Assembly: GCA_026708055.1 (NCBI GenBank)
Contig: JAPOVS010000035.1
Coordinates: 36,743 to 100,742 of the forward strand
Origin: a bacterium
Lineage (GTDB): Bacteria > Actinomycetota > Acidimicrobiia > Acidimicrobiales > CATQHL01
DNA length: 64,000 bases
Direction of reading: 5' to 3'
Part shown: positions 36,595 to 43,868 of the stretch, piece after piece
Layout: each line of letters opens with the position of its first letter
Position numbering within the stretch: the first letter of the stretch is position 1
Made by a program: the position numbers and the translations under genes
The notes under the pieces: generated by a model
The model's database searches: none
Told to the model about the DNA's origin: nothing
What the model saw: the letters and a program-made list of their open reading frames with translations, nothing else

Positions 36595-37113
36595 TCGAAG
36601 CCGTTCGTGGCGGTGTCCATGTACGCGCGGTGGCTGAGACCTCATGAGACGACCAAGTCCAAGTGGTCGGTGGGAATGCCCGACGGCTCGGCGCATCGTA
36701 TTCTGTCGGACCTCTCGGCCTTCATCGGAGACTTCGACCCCGGCACGCATCGGATCCTCGCCGCGGGCGACCTCAACATGGACTACAAACCGGCCGCTGC
36801 CGACCCTCTCACGGCCCGCGAGCGCACCGTCTTCGACCGGATGACGGCCCTCGGCCTAGAGTTCCTGGGGCCCCAGCACCCCAACGGCCGGCGGGCGGAG
36901 CCGACACCGGAGTGGCTGCCTGCCGACACCCGCAACGTGCCCACCTACCACACGGTGGCGAGGAAACCAGCGGACGCCAACATTCAACTCGACTACGTGT
37001 TCGCCTCACGCGGCTTCCACAACGAGGTCACGGCGCGCGCTCTGAACACCGTCGAAGAGTGGGGCCCCAGCGACCACTGCCGCCTGCTCATCGAGGTAGC
37101 CGCTGAGCAGGCG
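36595..37113 (+). pseudogene. Endonuclease/exonuclease/phosphatase-family remnant (N-terminus missing)
   Basis: The frame from about 36595 reads SKPFVAVSMYARWLRPHE, then HRILAAGDLNMDYK, DANIQLDYVFASRGFH and WGPSDHCRLLIEV, the C-terminal catalytic half of the DNase-I-like family, including the GDLN and SDH motifs. The N-terminal half with the conserved Asn and Glu motifs is absent: upstream sequence (36331-36594) is Pro/Ala-rich and not homologous. After the last family strand the frame reads through without a stop to 37347. I call it a truncated, probably non-functional gene. The 264-nt stretch before it holds the fic promoter region and nothing else that I can identify. Confidence 0.6.
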
Positions 37114-37331
37114 CGGTGGATCGCCCGATCCTCTCTGCGGGCCTCGCTGGCTCGGCTGTCCCCCTTAGGGGCTGAGGTCGGGCGCCGTCGGGTCCGGGGC
37201 CGGACCGGGGAGGTGGTCCAGCGCGGGGGAGCACAGCTCGTACTGCTCGGCGATGGTGCGTGGGTGGGCGGCGAGCGGGGAACGGACCCGCGCCGACCCT
37301 CCCACGGCGGGCCGGTGTCGCCCTCGCCGGG

Positions 37332-37337
37332 TACTCT
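37332..37337 (+). promoter_or_regulatory. -10 box TACTCT, leaderless start
   Basis: TACTCT ends 6 nt before GTG 37344; there is no Shine-Dalgarno sequence. Confidence 0.45.
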
Positions 37338-37343
37338 GGGCCC

Positions 37344-37646
37344 GTGACTCGGCGTGAACTCGTCCTGGGCGCCCACCGCGAGGCCATCAAGGCCGCGGCG
37401 GCCGCCAACAAGGCCACCTCCATCGCGTTGGTGGGCTCGGCGGCCCGCGGCGATGACGGCCCCGCCAGCGACGTGGACTTCCTGGCCAGGTTCGAGACGG
37501 GGTCGTCCCTGTTCGACCTGGCGCGCCTCCAAGGCGCCCTCGCGGAGCTGCTGGGCGTCGATGTGGACGTCGTCTCTGCTGGCGGCCTCAAGCCCGACGA
37601 GTACGCGGGGCATCGGGCGATGCTCCTCGAGGCGATCATCCTTTGA
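37344..37646 (+). CDS. Minimal nucleotidyltransferase (MNT-type)
   Basis: A 100-residue stand-alone nucleotidyltransferase with VGSAARGDDGPASDVDFLAR (G-S-x10-D-x-D) and a later acidic strand DVDVVSAGG. Such proteins are usually the antitoxin half of HEPN-MNT pairs, modifying the toxin by adding AMP. The usual HEPN partner is not present downstream; instead the same frame continues after the stop as a fragment of another family (37647-37784). GTG 37344 is leaderless by its TANNNT box and overlaps the read-through end of the upstream remnant. Confidence 0.8.
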   Translation: MTRRELVLGAHREAIKAAAAANKATSIALVGSAARGDDGPASDVDFLARFETGSSLFDLARLQGALAELLGVDVDVVSAGGLKPDEYAGHRAMLLEAIIL

Positions 37647-37784
37647 ACCCTCGCAGGCGAGTGGTTGGCCGAGGACCAAGGCCTCCCGCCCGGTTGGCTG
37701 AACGCCAGCGCCGCCGCCGGCAGGGCCTCCGACAATCGCGCAAGAATCCCGCGCGACAGCCCGTCGGAGCGGCTCGCCGGCTGA
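37647..37784 (+). pseudogene. DUF6036-like nucleotidyltransferase fragment
   Basis: Directly after the MNT stop, in the same frame, 45 codons read LAGEWLAEDQGLPPGWLNAS and end at TGA 37782-37784. The 'AEDQGLPPGWLN' phrase resembles the C-terminal region of DUF6036-type nucleotidyltransferases. There is no start codon and the rest of that family is missing, so it is probably a leftover from a recombination that joined two gene ends. Confidence 0.35.
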
Positions 37785-37806
37785 CATTCTTTGGGGAGGA
37801 CTCGCT

Positions 37807-38184
37807 ATGGCCGGTGACGACGTTGCCCGGGAGCCGCTGATTGTTGTCGTGACCCGGCTGCAGTTGAGGGGCTGGCGGCACCTTCGGCGCTTCTTCGGGA
37901 TCAACGGTGAGATCAAGGCCCAGCTGAGAGACGACCCTGGTGTGGTCCGCTATCGGCGGAGGGCCGACTTCCTGCGGCTGCGGTTCTACACCCAGTCCAT
38001 CTGGCGGGAGCCCGCGGCGATCGACGACTTCGTCCGGTCCGGTGCCCACCTGCACTCGATGGTCGTCTTCGACGAGATCGCCGACCGAGCCGCCTCGGCG
38101 TTCCTGCGCTCAGAGGTGCCGGCTCCGAAGTTCCCGACCTGGCGCGAGGCTAGGAGGAGGCTCGCCTTCGGGGCCATGCGCTGA
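37807..38184 (+). CDS. DUF3291-like protein
   Basis: A 125-residue protein with VVVTRLQLRGWRHLRRFF, VVRYRRRADFLRLRFYTQSI and GAHLHSMVVFDEI. This has the look of a DUF3291/antibiotic-biosynthesis-monooxygenase ferredoxin-like fold, often an oxygenase or a small binding protein, but no cofactor residue can be assigned. A strong GGGGAGG ribosome-binding site lies about 7 nt before ATG 37807. It is alone between gene remnants. Confidence 0.6.
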   Translation: MAGDDVAREPLIVVVTRLQLRGWRHLRRFFGINGEIKAQLRDDPGVVRYRRRADFLRLRFYTQSIWREPAAIDDFVRSGAHLHSMVVFDEIADRAASAFLRSEVPAPKFPTWREARRRLAFGAMR

Positions 38185-38534
38185 TCGTGCCGAGAATTGC
38201 CCGCTTCACCGTCACGGCGCGCTCCACCCGGTTGGCGCACTGTCCGATTCTGACCTTGACGTATCGCTACCCGTGCTGTCGATCGCTGATCGAGAGGACG
38301 ATGGCCCGGGCAAACGACTGGTGATCGCACTTGGAGCGAGTCGCGCAGTGCGGCTACAGTCTCCGGGATTGGTGTTGACCTTGGAGCACCCGGGAGTCCG
38401 AAACAGCATTCTGGAGGAGCGCCCTACGAATCCCGCCAAAGTCGCAAGGTCACGGCCGTTGGCCATCCACCGATTGAGTGCTCCGACGGGCGAGACGGCC
38501 TGCCGTCTCGATGAGACAAGGGGGATGAAATCAA
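38185..38534 (+). other. 350-nt gap holding a fic remnant and the promoter region of the ABC cluster
   Basis: Contains the frameshifted fic 3' fragment (38285-38356, minus strand). The rest (38185-38284 and 38357-38500) shows no recognisable gene on either strand. The end of the gap (AAGGGGGATG region) supplies a ribosome-binding site for the lipoprotein gene. Confidence 0.4.
38285..38356 (-). pseudogene. Frameshifted copy of the 3' end of fic
   Basis: On the minus strand one frame reads ARLAPSAITSRL and, after a one-base shift, ARAIVLSISDR. The intact fic gene ends ARLAPSTIANRI-ARAIVMSISNQ. At the DNA level 38285-38356 aligns with 35008-35080 with one indel and a large majority of identical positions, for example the shared GACGATGGCCCG and GCGAGTCGCGCA. 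It is thus a decayed duplicate, in the same orientation and 3.3 kb away. Confidence 0.7.
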
Positions 38535-39752
38535 ATGAGGATCAAGCCACCGTCGTTGGTGGTTCTCTTGGCGGTCGTCTTCGCCATGGTCGCGGCTGCG
38601 TGTGGCAGCGGCGACGAGCCGGCGGCGGAAGAGACGACGGCGGCGACGGAGGCCGCGACGACGACTCAAGCGCCCGAGGTCACCACGACGACCGCGGCGC
38701 CCGAGGTCACGACGACGACCGCGGCGCCCGAGGTCACGACGACGACCGCGGCGCCCGAGGAGACCACGACCACCCCGTCGGCGCTGACGGAGGCCGACCT
38801 GATCGACGTCGGCGCCGAGCCCGGCTCGGGTGAAGGCATCAAGATCGGATACATCTCGCTCGGCGACTCCATCCCGTTCGTGAAGCTCGTCTCCGACAAC
38901 ATCCGCGAGCAGGCCGAGATCGCCGGTGCCGAATTCGTGTTCTGCGACGGCGAGGTGGATCCGACCAAGTCGCTCGAGTGCGCGCGCACGCTCGGTGTTC
39001 AGGAGGTTGACGTGGTCATCAACTTCAACCTGTTCGAGGATGCCGCTGCGGAGATCTGTGAGGCATACGGCAACAAGCCGACCATCTCGATCGACATCCA
39101 CCAGACGTGCGAGACCTCGTTCTTCGGGGCGGACAACTTCCGGGCGGGCTTCATGACCGGAGCCTCGACCGGACTTCACATCCAGGCCGACTTCGACTGC
39201 GAGTACGACGAGTTCGTGCTGCTCAACGCGTTGGCCGCGGGTCAGGTGGTCATCGAGCGCGGAGACGGCGCCGTCGCGGGGTTCGAGGAGATCTGTGGGG
39301 AGATCCCCGAGGACAAGTTCACGTTCGTCGACGTGCCGTCGATCGCCGTGGACGAGGCGAGGGTGAACTTCGGTGACTGGCTCACCACTCACCCCGATGC
39401 CGAAGTCATCGCCGTCGCCTCGACCAACGACGACATGTTCCTCGGCGCCATCGCGGCGACTGAGGCGGCGGGTCGGGACGGTCAGGTCTTCGGCACCGCG
39501 CAGGGAGCAGACGAGAGTTCTTGGAACCGGATCGTCTGTGACGAGAGCTGGGTCGCCGACACGGCGTACTTCCCGGAGCGGTACGGGCGGACGACGGTTC
39601 CGGCAGCCATCGCGGCGGCTCAGGGGATCCCGATCCCGGATCCGTTGTTCGTCAACCACATCGTGCTGACGAACAACCCCGCGATCCTGGGAACGGACCT
39701 TTTCCCGACTGCGCCGTTCACCGACTTCTATCCAGACCAGACCTGCGGCTAG
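38535..39752 (+). CDS. Sugar-type ABC transporter substrate-binding lipoprotein
   Basis: A 405-residue lipoprotein that captures a solute outside the membrane for the permease that follows. A signal peptide with lipobox VAAAC (Cys near residue 24) is followed by a Thr-rich linker made of repeated APEVTTTTA units (to about residue 80). The rest is a periplasmic-binding fold of the ribose/xylose group: KIGYISLGDSIPFVKLVSDN, FVFCDGEVDPTKSLECARTL, SIDIHQTCETSFFGADNFRA and VIAVASTNDDMFLGAIAATE. Several Cys residues in the mature part are unusual. A terminator lies between it and the permease gene. The ligand is unknown; neighbours suggest a sugar or sugar-derived lactone. Confidence 0.88.
   Translation: MRIKPPSLVVLLAVVFAMVAAACGSGDEPAAEETTAATEAATTTQAPEVTTTTAAPEVTTTTAAPEVTTTTAAPEETTTTPSALTEADLIDVGAEPGSGEGIKIGYISLGDSIPFVKLVSDNIREQAEIAGAEFVFCDGEVDPTKSLECARTLGVQEVDVVINFNLFEDAAAEICEAYGNKPTISIDIHQTCETSFFGADNFRAGFMTGASTGLHIQADFDCEYDEFVLLNALAAGQVVIERGDGAVAGFEEICGEIPEDKFTFVDVPSIAVDEARVNFGDWLTTHPDAEVIAVASTNDDMFLGAIAATEAAGRDGQVFGTAQGADESSWNRIVCDESWVADTAYFPERYGRTTVPAAIAAAQGIPIPDPLFVNHIVLTNNPAILGTDLFPTAPFTDFYPDQTCG
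38670..38774 (+). repeat. 27-bp tandem repeats coding for a Thr-rich linker
   Basis: Three full 27-bp units (38670-38696, 38697-38723, 38724-38750) and a partial fourth encode APEVTTTTA repeats between the lipid anchor and the binding domain. Copy number is likely to vary between strains. Confidence 0.85.
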
Positions 39753-39795
39753 CGGGCTAGCGACCGAGATTCGATGGAAGCCTGAGTGCACAAGG

Positions 39796-39836
39796 ACCCC
39801 GGGCCCTTTCCAGCGAAGGGCCCGGGGTTCCCTTTT
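39796..39836 (+). terminator. Rho-independent terminator/attenuator between lipoprotein and permease genes
   Basis: A 13-bp stem (ACCCCGGGCCCTT with AAGGGCCCGGGGT) with a 7-nt loop is followed by TCCCTTTTC. It would cut most transcription after the binding-protein gene, giving more lipoprotein than permease, as is common for such operons. Confidence 0.8.
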
Positions 39837-39886
39837 CAACAGGACGAAGGATGGCCCCACCGAGGTGCTGACGTAGGAGATCAACG

Positions 39887-40873
39887 GTGAGGACAACCAA
39901 GGCGTCGAGTCCCGCCAACACCGCTGAGCCGGACGTTCGAACCCGATCGCGGCTCGGGCGCGTTCCGGAGTGGGCCGCATTGCTCGTGGTGCTGCTCGCC
40001 CTCGGCACCTTTTTCTCGATCCAGTCGGAATTCCTCCTGAGACCGAACAATCTGGTCAACGTCGTCACCAACGTGGCGGTGCTCGGGATCATCGCCGCCC
40101 CTGCGACGATGCTGCTCATCGCCGGACAGGTCGACCTGTCGGTCGCTTCCTGCGCCGTGTTCGTCGGGATGGTGATGGCGAATGTGGCCCCCACGTCGAT
40201 GACGCTGGCCATCTTCGCCGCGATCGGCGCCGGCCTCTTGGTGGGGATCATCAATGCGGTGGGGGTGGTCGTGCTCCGGGTCAATTCGATCATCACAACC
40301 CTGGCGACGCTCGCCGCTTTCCGGGGCGCCGCCAAACTGGTCTCCGGAGGCCAGACGCTCATTCTCGACGGGTTCGGTGGGCTCGGGACCAACCGAATCC
40401 TGAGCGTGCCACTCTCGGCGTACATGTTCGCCTTCGTCGCGTTGCTCTACCACCTGGTCCTGCGATACACTAGGTTCGGGAAGCACATCTACGCAATGGG
40501 CGGCGACGATCGGGCCGCCCGCCTCGCCGGCATCAAGGTCAGTAGGAACATCGTCGTCGGTTTTCTGCTGTCGGCGGTGAGCGCGATCCTCGCTGGCCTG
40601 ATCCTGGTGTCACAGCTCGGGGCCTCGTCACCTATCGCCGCTCAGGGGCTCGAGCTGCAAGTGATCACCGCGGTCATCCTGGGCGGCGCCAGCCTCAGCG
40701 GCGGCCGCGGCTCCATGATGGGCACGATCGTCGCGGTCTTCATCATCGGACTGCTCGACAACGGCCTCAACTTGCTGAGCGTGCAGTCGTTCTGGCAGGA
40801 GATCATCCTGGGAGCCCTCCTGCTGTCGGCGGTCGCCTTCGACCAGTTCAGGATCAGGGTGAGCCAGCGGTGA
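39887..40873 (+). CDS. Sugar-type ABC transporter permease
   Basis: Membrane subunit of the RbsC/XylH group, 328 residues with about nine hydrophobic segments. Family blocks are LIAGQVDLSVASCAVFVGM near residue 80, GGDDRAARLAGIKVSRNIV (the ATPase-contact loop) and ITAVILGGASLSGGRGSMMG near residue 270. GTG 39887 follows a GTAGGAG ribosome-binding site. It works with the lipoprotein upstream and presumably with the ATPase coded on the opposite strand at 43869-44669. Confidence 0.92.
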   Translation: MRTTKASSPANTAEPDVRTRSRLGRVPEWAALLVVLLALGTFFSIQSEFLLRPNNLVNVVTNVAVLGIIAAPATMLLIAGQVDLSVASCAVFVGMVMANVAPTSMTLAIFAAIGAGLLVGIINAVGVVVLRVNSIITTLATLAAFRGAAKLVSGGQTLILDGFGGLGTNRILSVPLSAYMFAFVALLYHLVLRYTRFGKHIYAMGGDDRAARLAGIKVSRNIVVGFLLSAVSAILAGLILVSQLGASSPIAAQGLELQVITAVILGGASLSGGRGSMMGTIVAVFIIGLLDNGLNLLSVQSFWQEIILGALLLSAVAFDQFRIRVSQR

Positions 40874-40901
40874 CCCGACGAGTTCGGTGGCAGGAGCGTG
40901 C

Positions 40902-42002
40902 ATGACTGAGACTGCGCCATTCATCCAGACGGTCACCGGCCCCGTCGCGCCCGGGGAGCTCGGCGTGACGATGCCCCACGAGCACGTCTTCCTGCACAAC
41001 CCGTCGTTCGTCGAGCCGCAGGAGGCGTCGGAGCGCTTCCGGGCCCACGAGCCGGTGTCGGAGAGCAACATCGAATGGGTCCGCCAGTACTGGACCAGCA
41101 ACGTCGACAACCTCCAGCTGTACGACGAGGAGGTCGCCATCGAGGAGGTGCGGCGGTACTACCGAGCCGGCGGCGACGCCATCGTCGACCCGACGACGCG
41201 GTGGATCGCACGCGACCCCAGGGCGCTGTTCCGGGTCTCGCGGGCCACCGGGGTCAAGATCGTCGCCGGCACCGGGTTCTACGTCGCCGAGACCCACCCC
41301 GGCGACATGGACCGACGATCCGACGCCGACCTGGCCGCCGAGATGATCCACGAGCTCACCACCGGGATCGACGACACCGGCGTCAAGGCCGGGCTCATCG
41401 GCGAGATGGGCTGCTACTGGCCGCTGCGGGACGCGGAACGCAAGGCACTGCGCGCCGCCGCCATCGCTTCGCTGGAGACGAACGCCGCGGTGATGGTGCA
41501 CCCGGGCCGCGATCCTGCCGCCCCGGCCGAGATCATCGACGTGCTCACCACCGCCGGCATGGACACGAGCAGGATCATCATCGCCCACATCGACCGGACC
41601 GTCCTCGAGCCGAAGGAGGTCCTGGACCTCGCCGAGACCGGCGTCTACCTGGAGTACGACATCTTCGGCCAGGAGACCTCCATGTTCCCCACCGTGGGCG
41701 TGATGACCGACGCCGGGCTCGTGCCGAGGCGTCCGGCCGGGCTGTCGATGCCGAACGACGCCGAACGTCTCGACCGGGTGGATCTCCTGGTGGAGCACGG
41801 GTTCGCGGAACGGGTCCTCATGTCGATGGACATCTGCACCAAGCACCGTCTGCACCGCTACGGCGGGCACGGCTACGACTACATCGTGGAGCACATCGTC
41901 CCCTGGATGCGGAGGCGGGGCACGTCTCAGGACGTTCTCGACACGATCCTGCGAGCGAACCCGCAGCGGGTGTTCAGCATGACCGGCGCCGGTGGGCCCT
42001 GA
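40902..42002 (+). CDS. Phosphotriesterase-like metal-dependent hydrolase (probable lactonase)
   Basis: Amidohydrolase-superfamily barrel, 366 residues, with the metal ligands in order: HEH in TMPHEHVFL, a bridging Glu in LIGEMGCYW (in place of the carboxylated Lys of true phosphotriesterase), His in VMVHPGRD, His in IIAHIDRT and Asp in MSMDICTKH. Characterised relatives with the Glu bridge hydrolyse lactones or phosphorylated sugar lactones. ATG 40902 is chosen because CAGGAG lies about 6 nt upstream. With a Gfo/Idh dehydrogenase 3 nt downstream, a plausible job is opening a sugar lactone produced by dehydrogenation; this is inference. Confidence 0.85.
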   Translation: MTETAPFIQTVTGPVAPGELGVTMPHEHVFLHNPSFVEPQEASERFRAHEPVSESNIEWVRQYWTSNVDNLQLYDEEVAIEEVRRYYRAGGDAIVDPTTRWIARDPRALFRVSRATGVKIVAGTGFYVAETHPGDMDRRSDADLAAEMIHELTTGIDDTGVKAGLIGEMGCYWPLRDAERKALRAAAIASLETNAAVMVHPGRDPAAPAEIIDVLTTAGMDTSRIIIAHIDRTVLEPKEVLDLAETGVYLEYDIFGQETSMFPTVGVMTDAGLVPRRPAGLSMPNDAERLDRVDLLVEHGFAERVLMSMDICTKHRLHRYGGHGYDYIVEHIVPWMRRRGTSQDVLDTILRANPQRVFSMTGAGGP

Positions 42003-42005
42003 GGA

Positions 42006-43070
42006 ATGCCTCGGCTGAGAGCGGGCGTGATCGGAGCCGGCTCGTGGGCCGTCGCCTCCCACATCCCCAACCTCCTGAAGCGCACCGACGACGTCGCACT
42101 CGTCGGCTTCGCGCGGCCCGAGCAGGCGCTGATCCCGTGGATCACCGAGCAGTTCGGGTTCGAGCGCGGCGTCACCGATCACCGCGAGCTCCTCGAGATG
42201 GGCTTGGACGTATGCATCGTCTCCAGCCCCAACCGGTACCACTACGAGCACGCCAAGGCCGCGATGGAGGCGGGTGCCCATGTGATGGTCGAGAAGCCGT
42301 TCACGATCGACCCCGCCGATGCCTGGAATCTCGTCGAGACGGCCGAGCGGCTCGGGCGACACCTCGTCCTGGCGCTCGGTTGGAACTACAAGCCGATGGT
42401 GGCCCGCGCCAAGGAACTGGTCGAGGAGCACGGGGGCTTCGGCGAGGTGGAGCACGTGACGGTCGACATGTCCTCGGCGGCGCGCGAGCTGCTCGCCGAG
42501 GCCCGGTCGTACGACGCGGGGTCGCCGGTGGCGACGGCGCGGCCCGAGACCTACACAGACCCCTCGCTCTCGGGGGGCGGATACGCCCAGGCCCAGGTGT
42601 CGCACGCACTCGGCCTGGCGCTGTGGTTGGCCGAGGACCTGCGGGCGTCCGAGGTGTTCTCCATGATGACGGCGCCCCTCGAGGCGCCCGTCGAGCTCCA
42701 CGACGCGATGACCGTCCGGTTCGCCAACGGGGCCATCGGCACGGTCTCGGGGACTTCGTGCCACCTGGGGTACCGCGGCAACAAGCACGTCCTGTCGGTG
42801 CGCATCATCGGGTCCGAAGGAATGCTTTCAGTGGATCTGGGGCGTGAGTTCGTCCACTGGTTCGGCGGCGCCGACCAGGACATCGACGTAGAGCTCGACG
42901 ACCGCGCCGGGGACTACGACTGCGACGGCCCGGTGCACACGCTGATCGACCTCGCCCTGGGACGCGACACCCGCAACCGGTCACCGGGACACGTCGGGGC
43001 GAGATCGGTGGAGATCACAGAAGCCGCCTACCGGAGTGCCGCCGCGGGAGGCGTGGCGACGGTGCGCTGA
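42006..43070 (+). CDS. Gfo/Idh/MocA-family NAD(P)-dependent oxidoreductase
   Basis: A 354-residue sugar or inositol-type dehydrogenase. The Rossmann motif GVIGAGSWAVASH is at residues 7-19, followed by VSSPNRYHYEHAKAAMEAG and the catalytic VEKPF. The C-terminal alpha/beta domain contains SGGGYAQAQVSHALGLALWL, where SH may take part in catalysis, and VRFANGAIGTVSGT. It starts 3 nt after the lactonase gene, so the two are co-translated. The substrate should be the solute imported by the adjacent transporter. Confidence 0.9.
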   Translation: MPRLRAGVIGAGSWAVASHIPNLLKRTDDVALVGFARPEQALIPWITEQFGFERGVTDHRELLEMGLDVCIVSSPNRYHYEHAKAAMEAGAHVMVEKPFTIDPADAWNLVETAERLGRHLVLALGWNYKPMVARAKELVEEHGGFGEVEHVTVDMSSAARELLAEARSYDAGSPVATARPETYTDPSLSGGGYAQAQVSHALGLALWLAEDLRASEVFSMMTAPLEAPVELHDAMTVRFANGAIGTVSGTSCHLGYRGNKHVLSVRIIGSEGMLSVDLGREFVHWFGGADQDIDVELDDRAGDYDCDGPVHTLIDLALGRDTRNRSPGHVGARSVEITEAAYRSAAAGGVATVR

Positions 43071-43118
43071 CGCCCGGCCGAGCGCCTGCGACCGCAACCG
43101 TTGCCGACTCGCCCCGCA

Positions 43119-43820
43119 CTAGGTCATCACCCACCCTCCGGTGACGTCGAGGCTCGCTCCGTTGATGTAGGACGCATCGTCGGAGGCCAAGAACGCGATG
43201 ACCGCAGCCACCTCCGATCCCTCCCCCAGCCGGCACAGCGGGCTGGCGGCGAGCACCGATGACTCGAGATCGGGATCCTTGACGAACTGGCCGCGAGCCA
43301 TCGGGGTGTTGATTGCCCCGGGGAGCACGGCGTTCACGGTGACGCCGGACCGGCCGTAGTTGCGGGCGAAGTTCTTGGTGATGCTGACCATGCCTGCCTT
43401 CGAGGCCGAGTAGACGCACGACTGCGAGATGCCGCCCGTCCGGGCGCCGACGCTCGACACGTTGATGATCCGGCCCCAACCGCGCTCCGCCATGCCGGCG
43501 ACGGCCGCCACCGAGAGCACGAACGGGGCCCGGAGGTTGACCGCCATCGTCCGATCGAACTCGTCGTCGCTGATCTCGTCGACGGGCTTCTCGACCAGGA
43601 TCGCCGCATTGTTCACCAGGATGTCGACCGCCCCGATCCCGGCGACGACCCGCCGACAGGTGTCGGTGTCGGCCAAGTCGGCCTGGATGGCTTCGAAGCT
43701 GGCATCGGGTTGGGGCTGCACATCGAGCCCGTGGACTCGATGTCCTGCGGCGGCGAGTGCCTCGGCGGCGGCCCGACCAATCCCCTGCGCACTGCCGGTG
43801 ACGAGGGCGGTCCTGACTAT
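43119..43820 (-). CDS. Short-chain dehydrogenase/reductase with an apparent ATA start
   Basis: Classical SDR, about 233 residues. Motifs in order are RTALVTGSAQGIG (cofactor binding), ILVNNAA, SSVGARTGG and the YSASK catalytic pair, ending NGASLDVTGGWVMT. The cofactor motif is in frame but lies upstream of every ATG, GTG or TTG: the first usual start (GTG 43721) would delete the TGxxxGxG loop. An in-frame ATA at 43820-43818 lies 8 nt after GGAAAGG and would give the expected N-terminus (M)VRTALVTG. The frame is open back to the stop codon of the ATPase gene upstream. It is co-directional with that ATPase and convergent with the Gfo/Idh gene. Confidence 0.82.
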   Translation of the reverse strand: MVRTALVTGSAQGIGRAAAEALAAAGHRVHGLDVQPQPDASFEAIQADLADTDTCRRVVAGIGAVDILVNNAAILVEKPVDEISDDEFDRTMAVNLRAPFVLSVAAVAGMAERGWGRIINVSSVGARTGGISQSCVYSASKAGMVSITKNFARNYGRSGVTVNAVLPGAINTPMARGQFVKDPDLESSVLAASPLCRLGEGSEVAAVIAFLASDDASYINGASLDVTGGWVMT

Positions 43821-43868
43821 GAGACTGGCCTTTCCGTGAGAGCGACGACGAGTGCCGAGCCTGATCGC

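Noticed and set aside
38670..38774. CRISPR-like repeat array
   Set aside because: The units are contiguous, in frame and code for Thr-rich linker residues; there are no unique spacers and no cas genes in the window.
40854..42788. 644-codon minus-strand frame opposite the lactonase and Gfo/Idh genes
   Set aside because: The plus-strand products have complete metal-binding and Rossmann motifs; the antisense frame has none.
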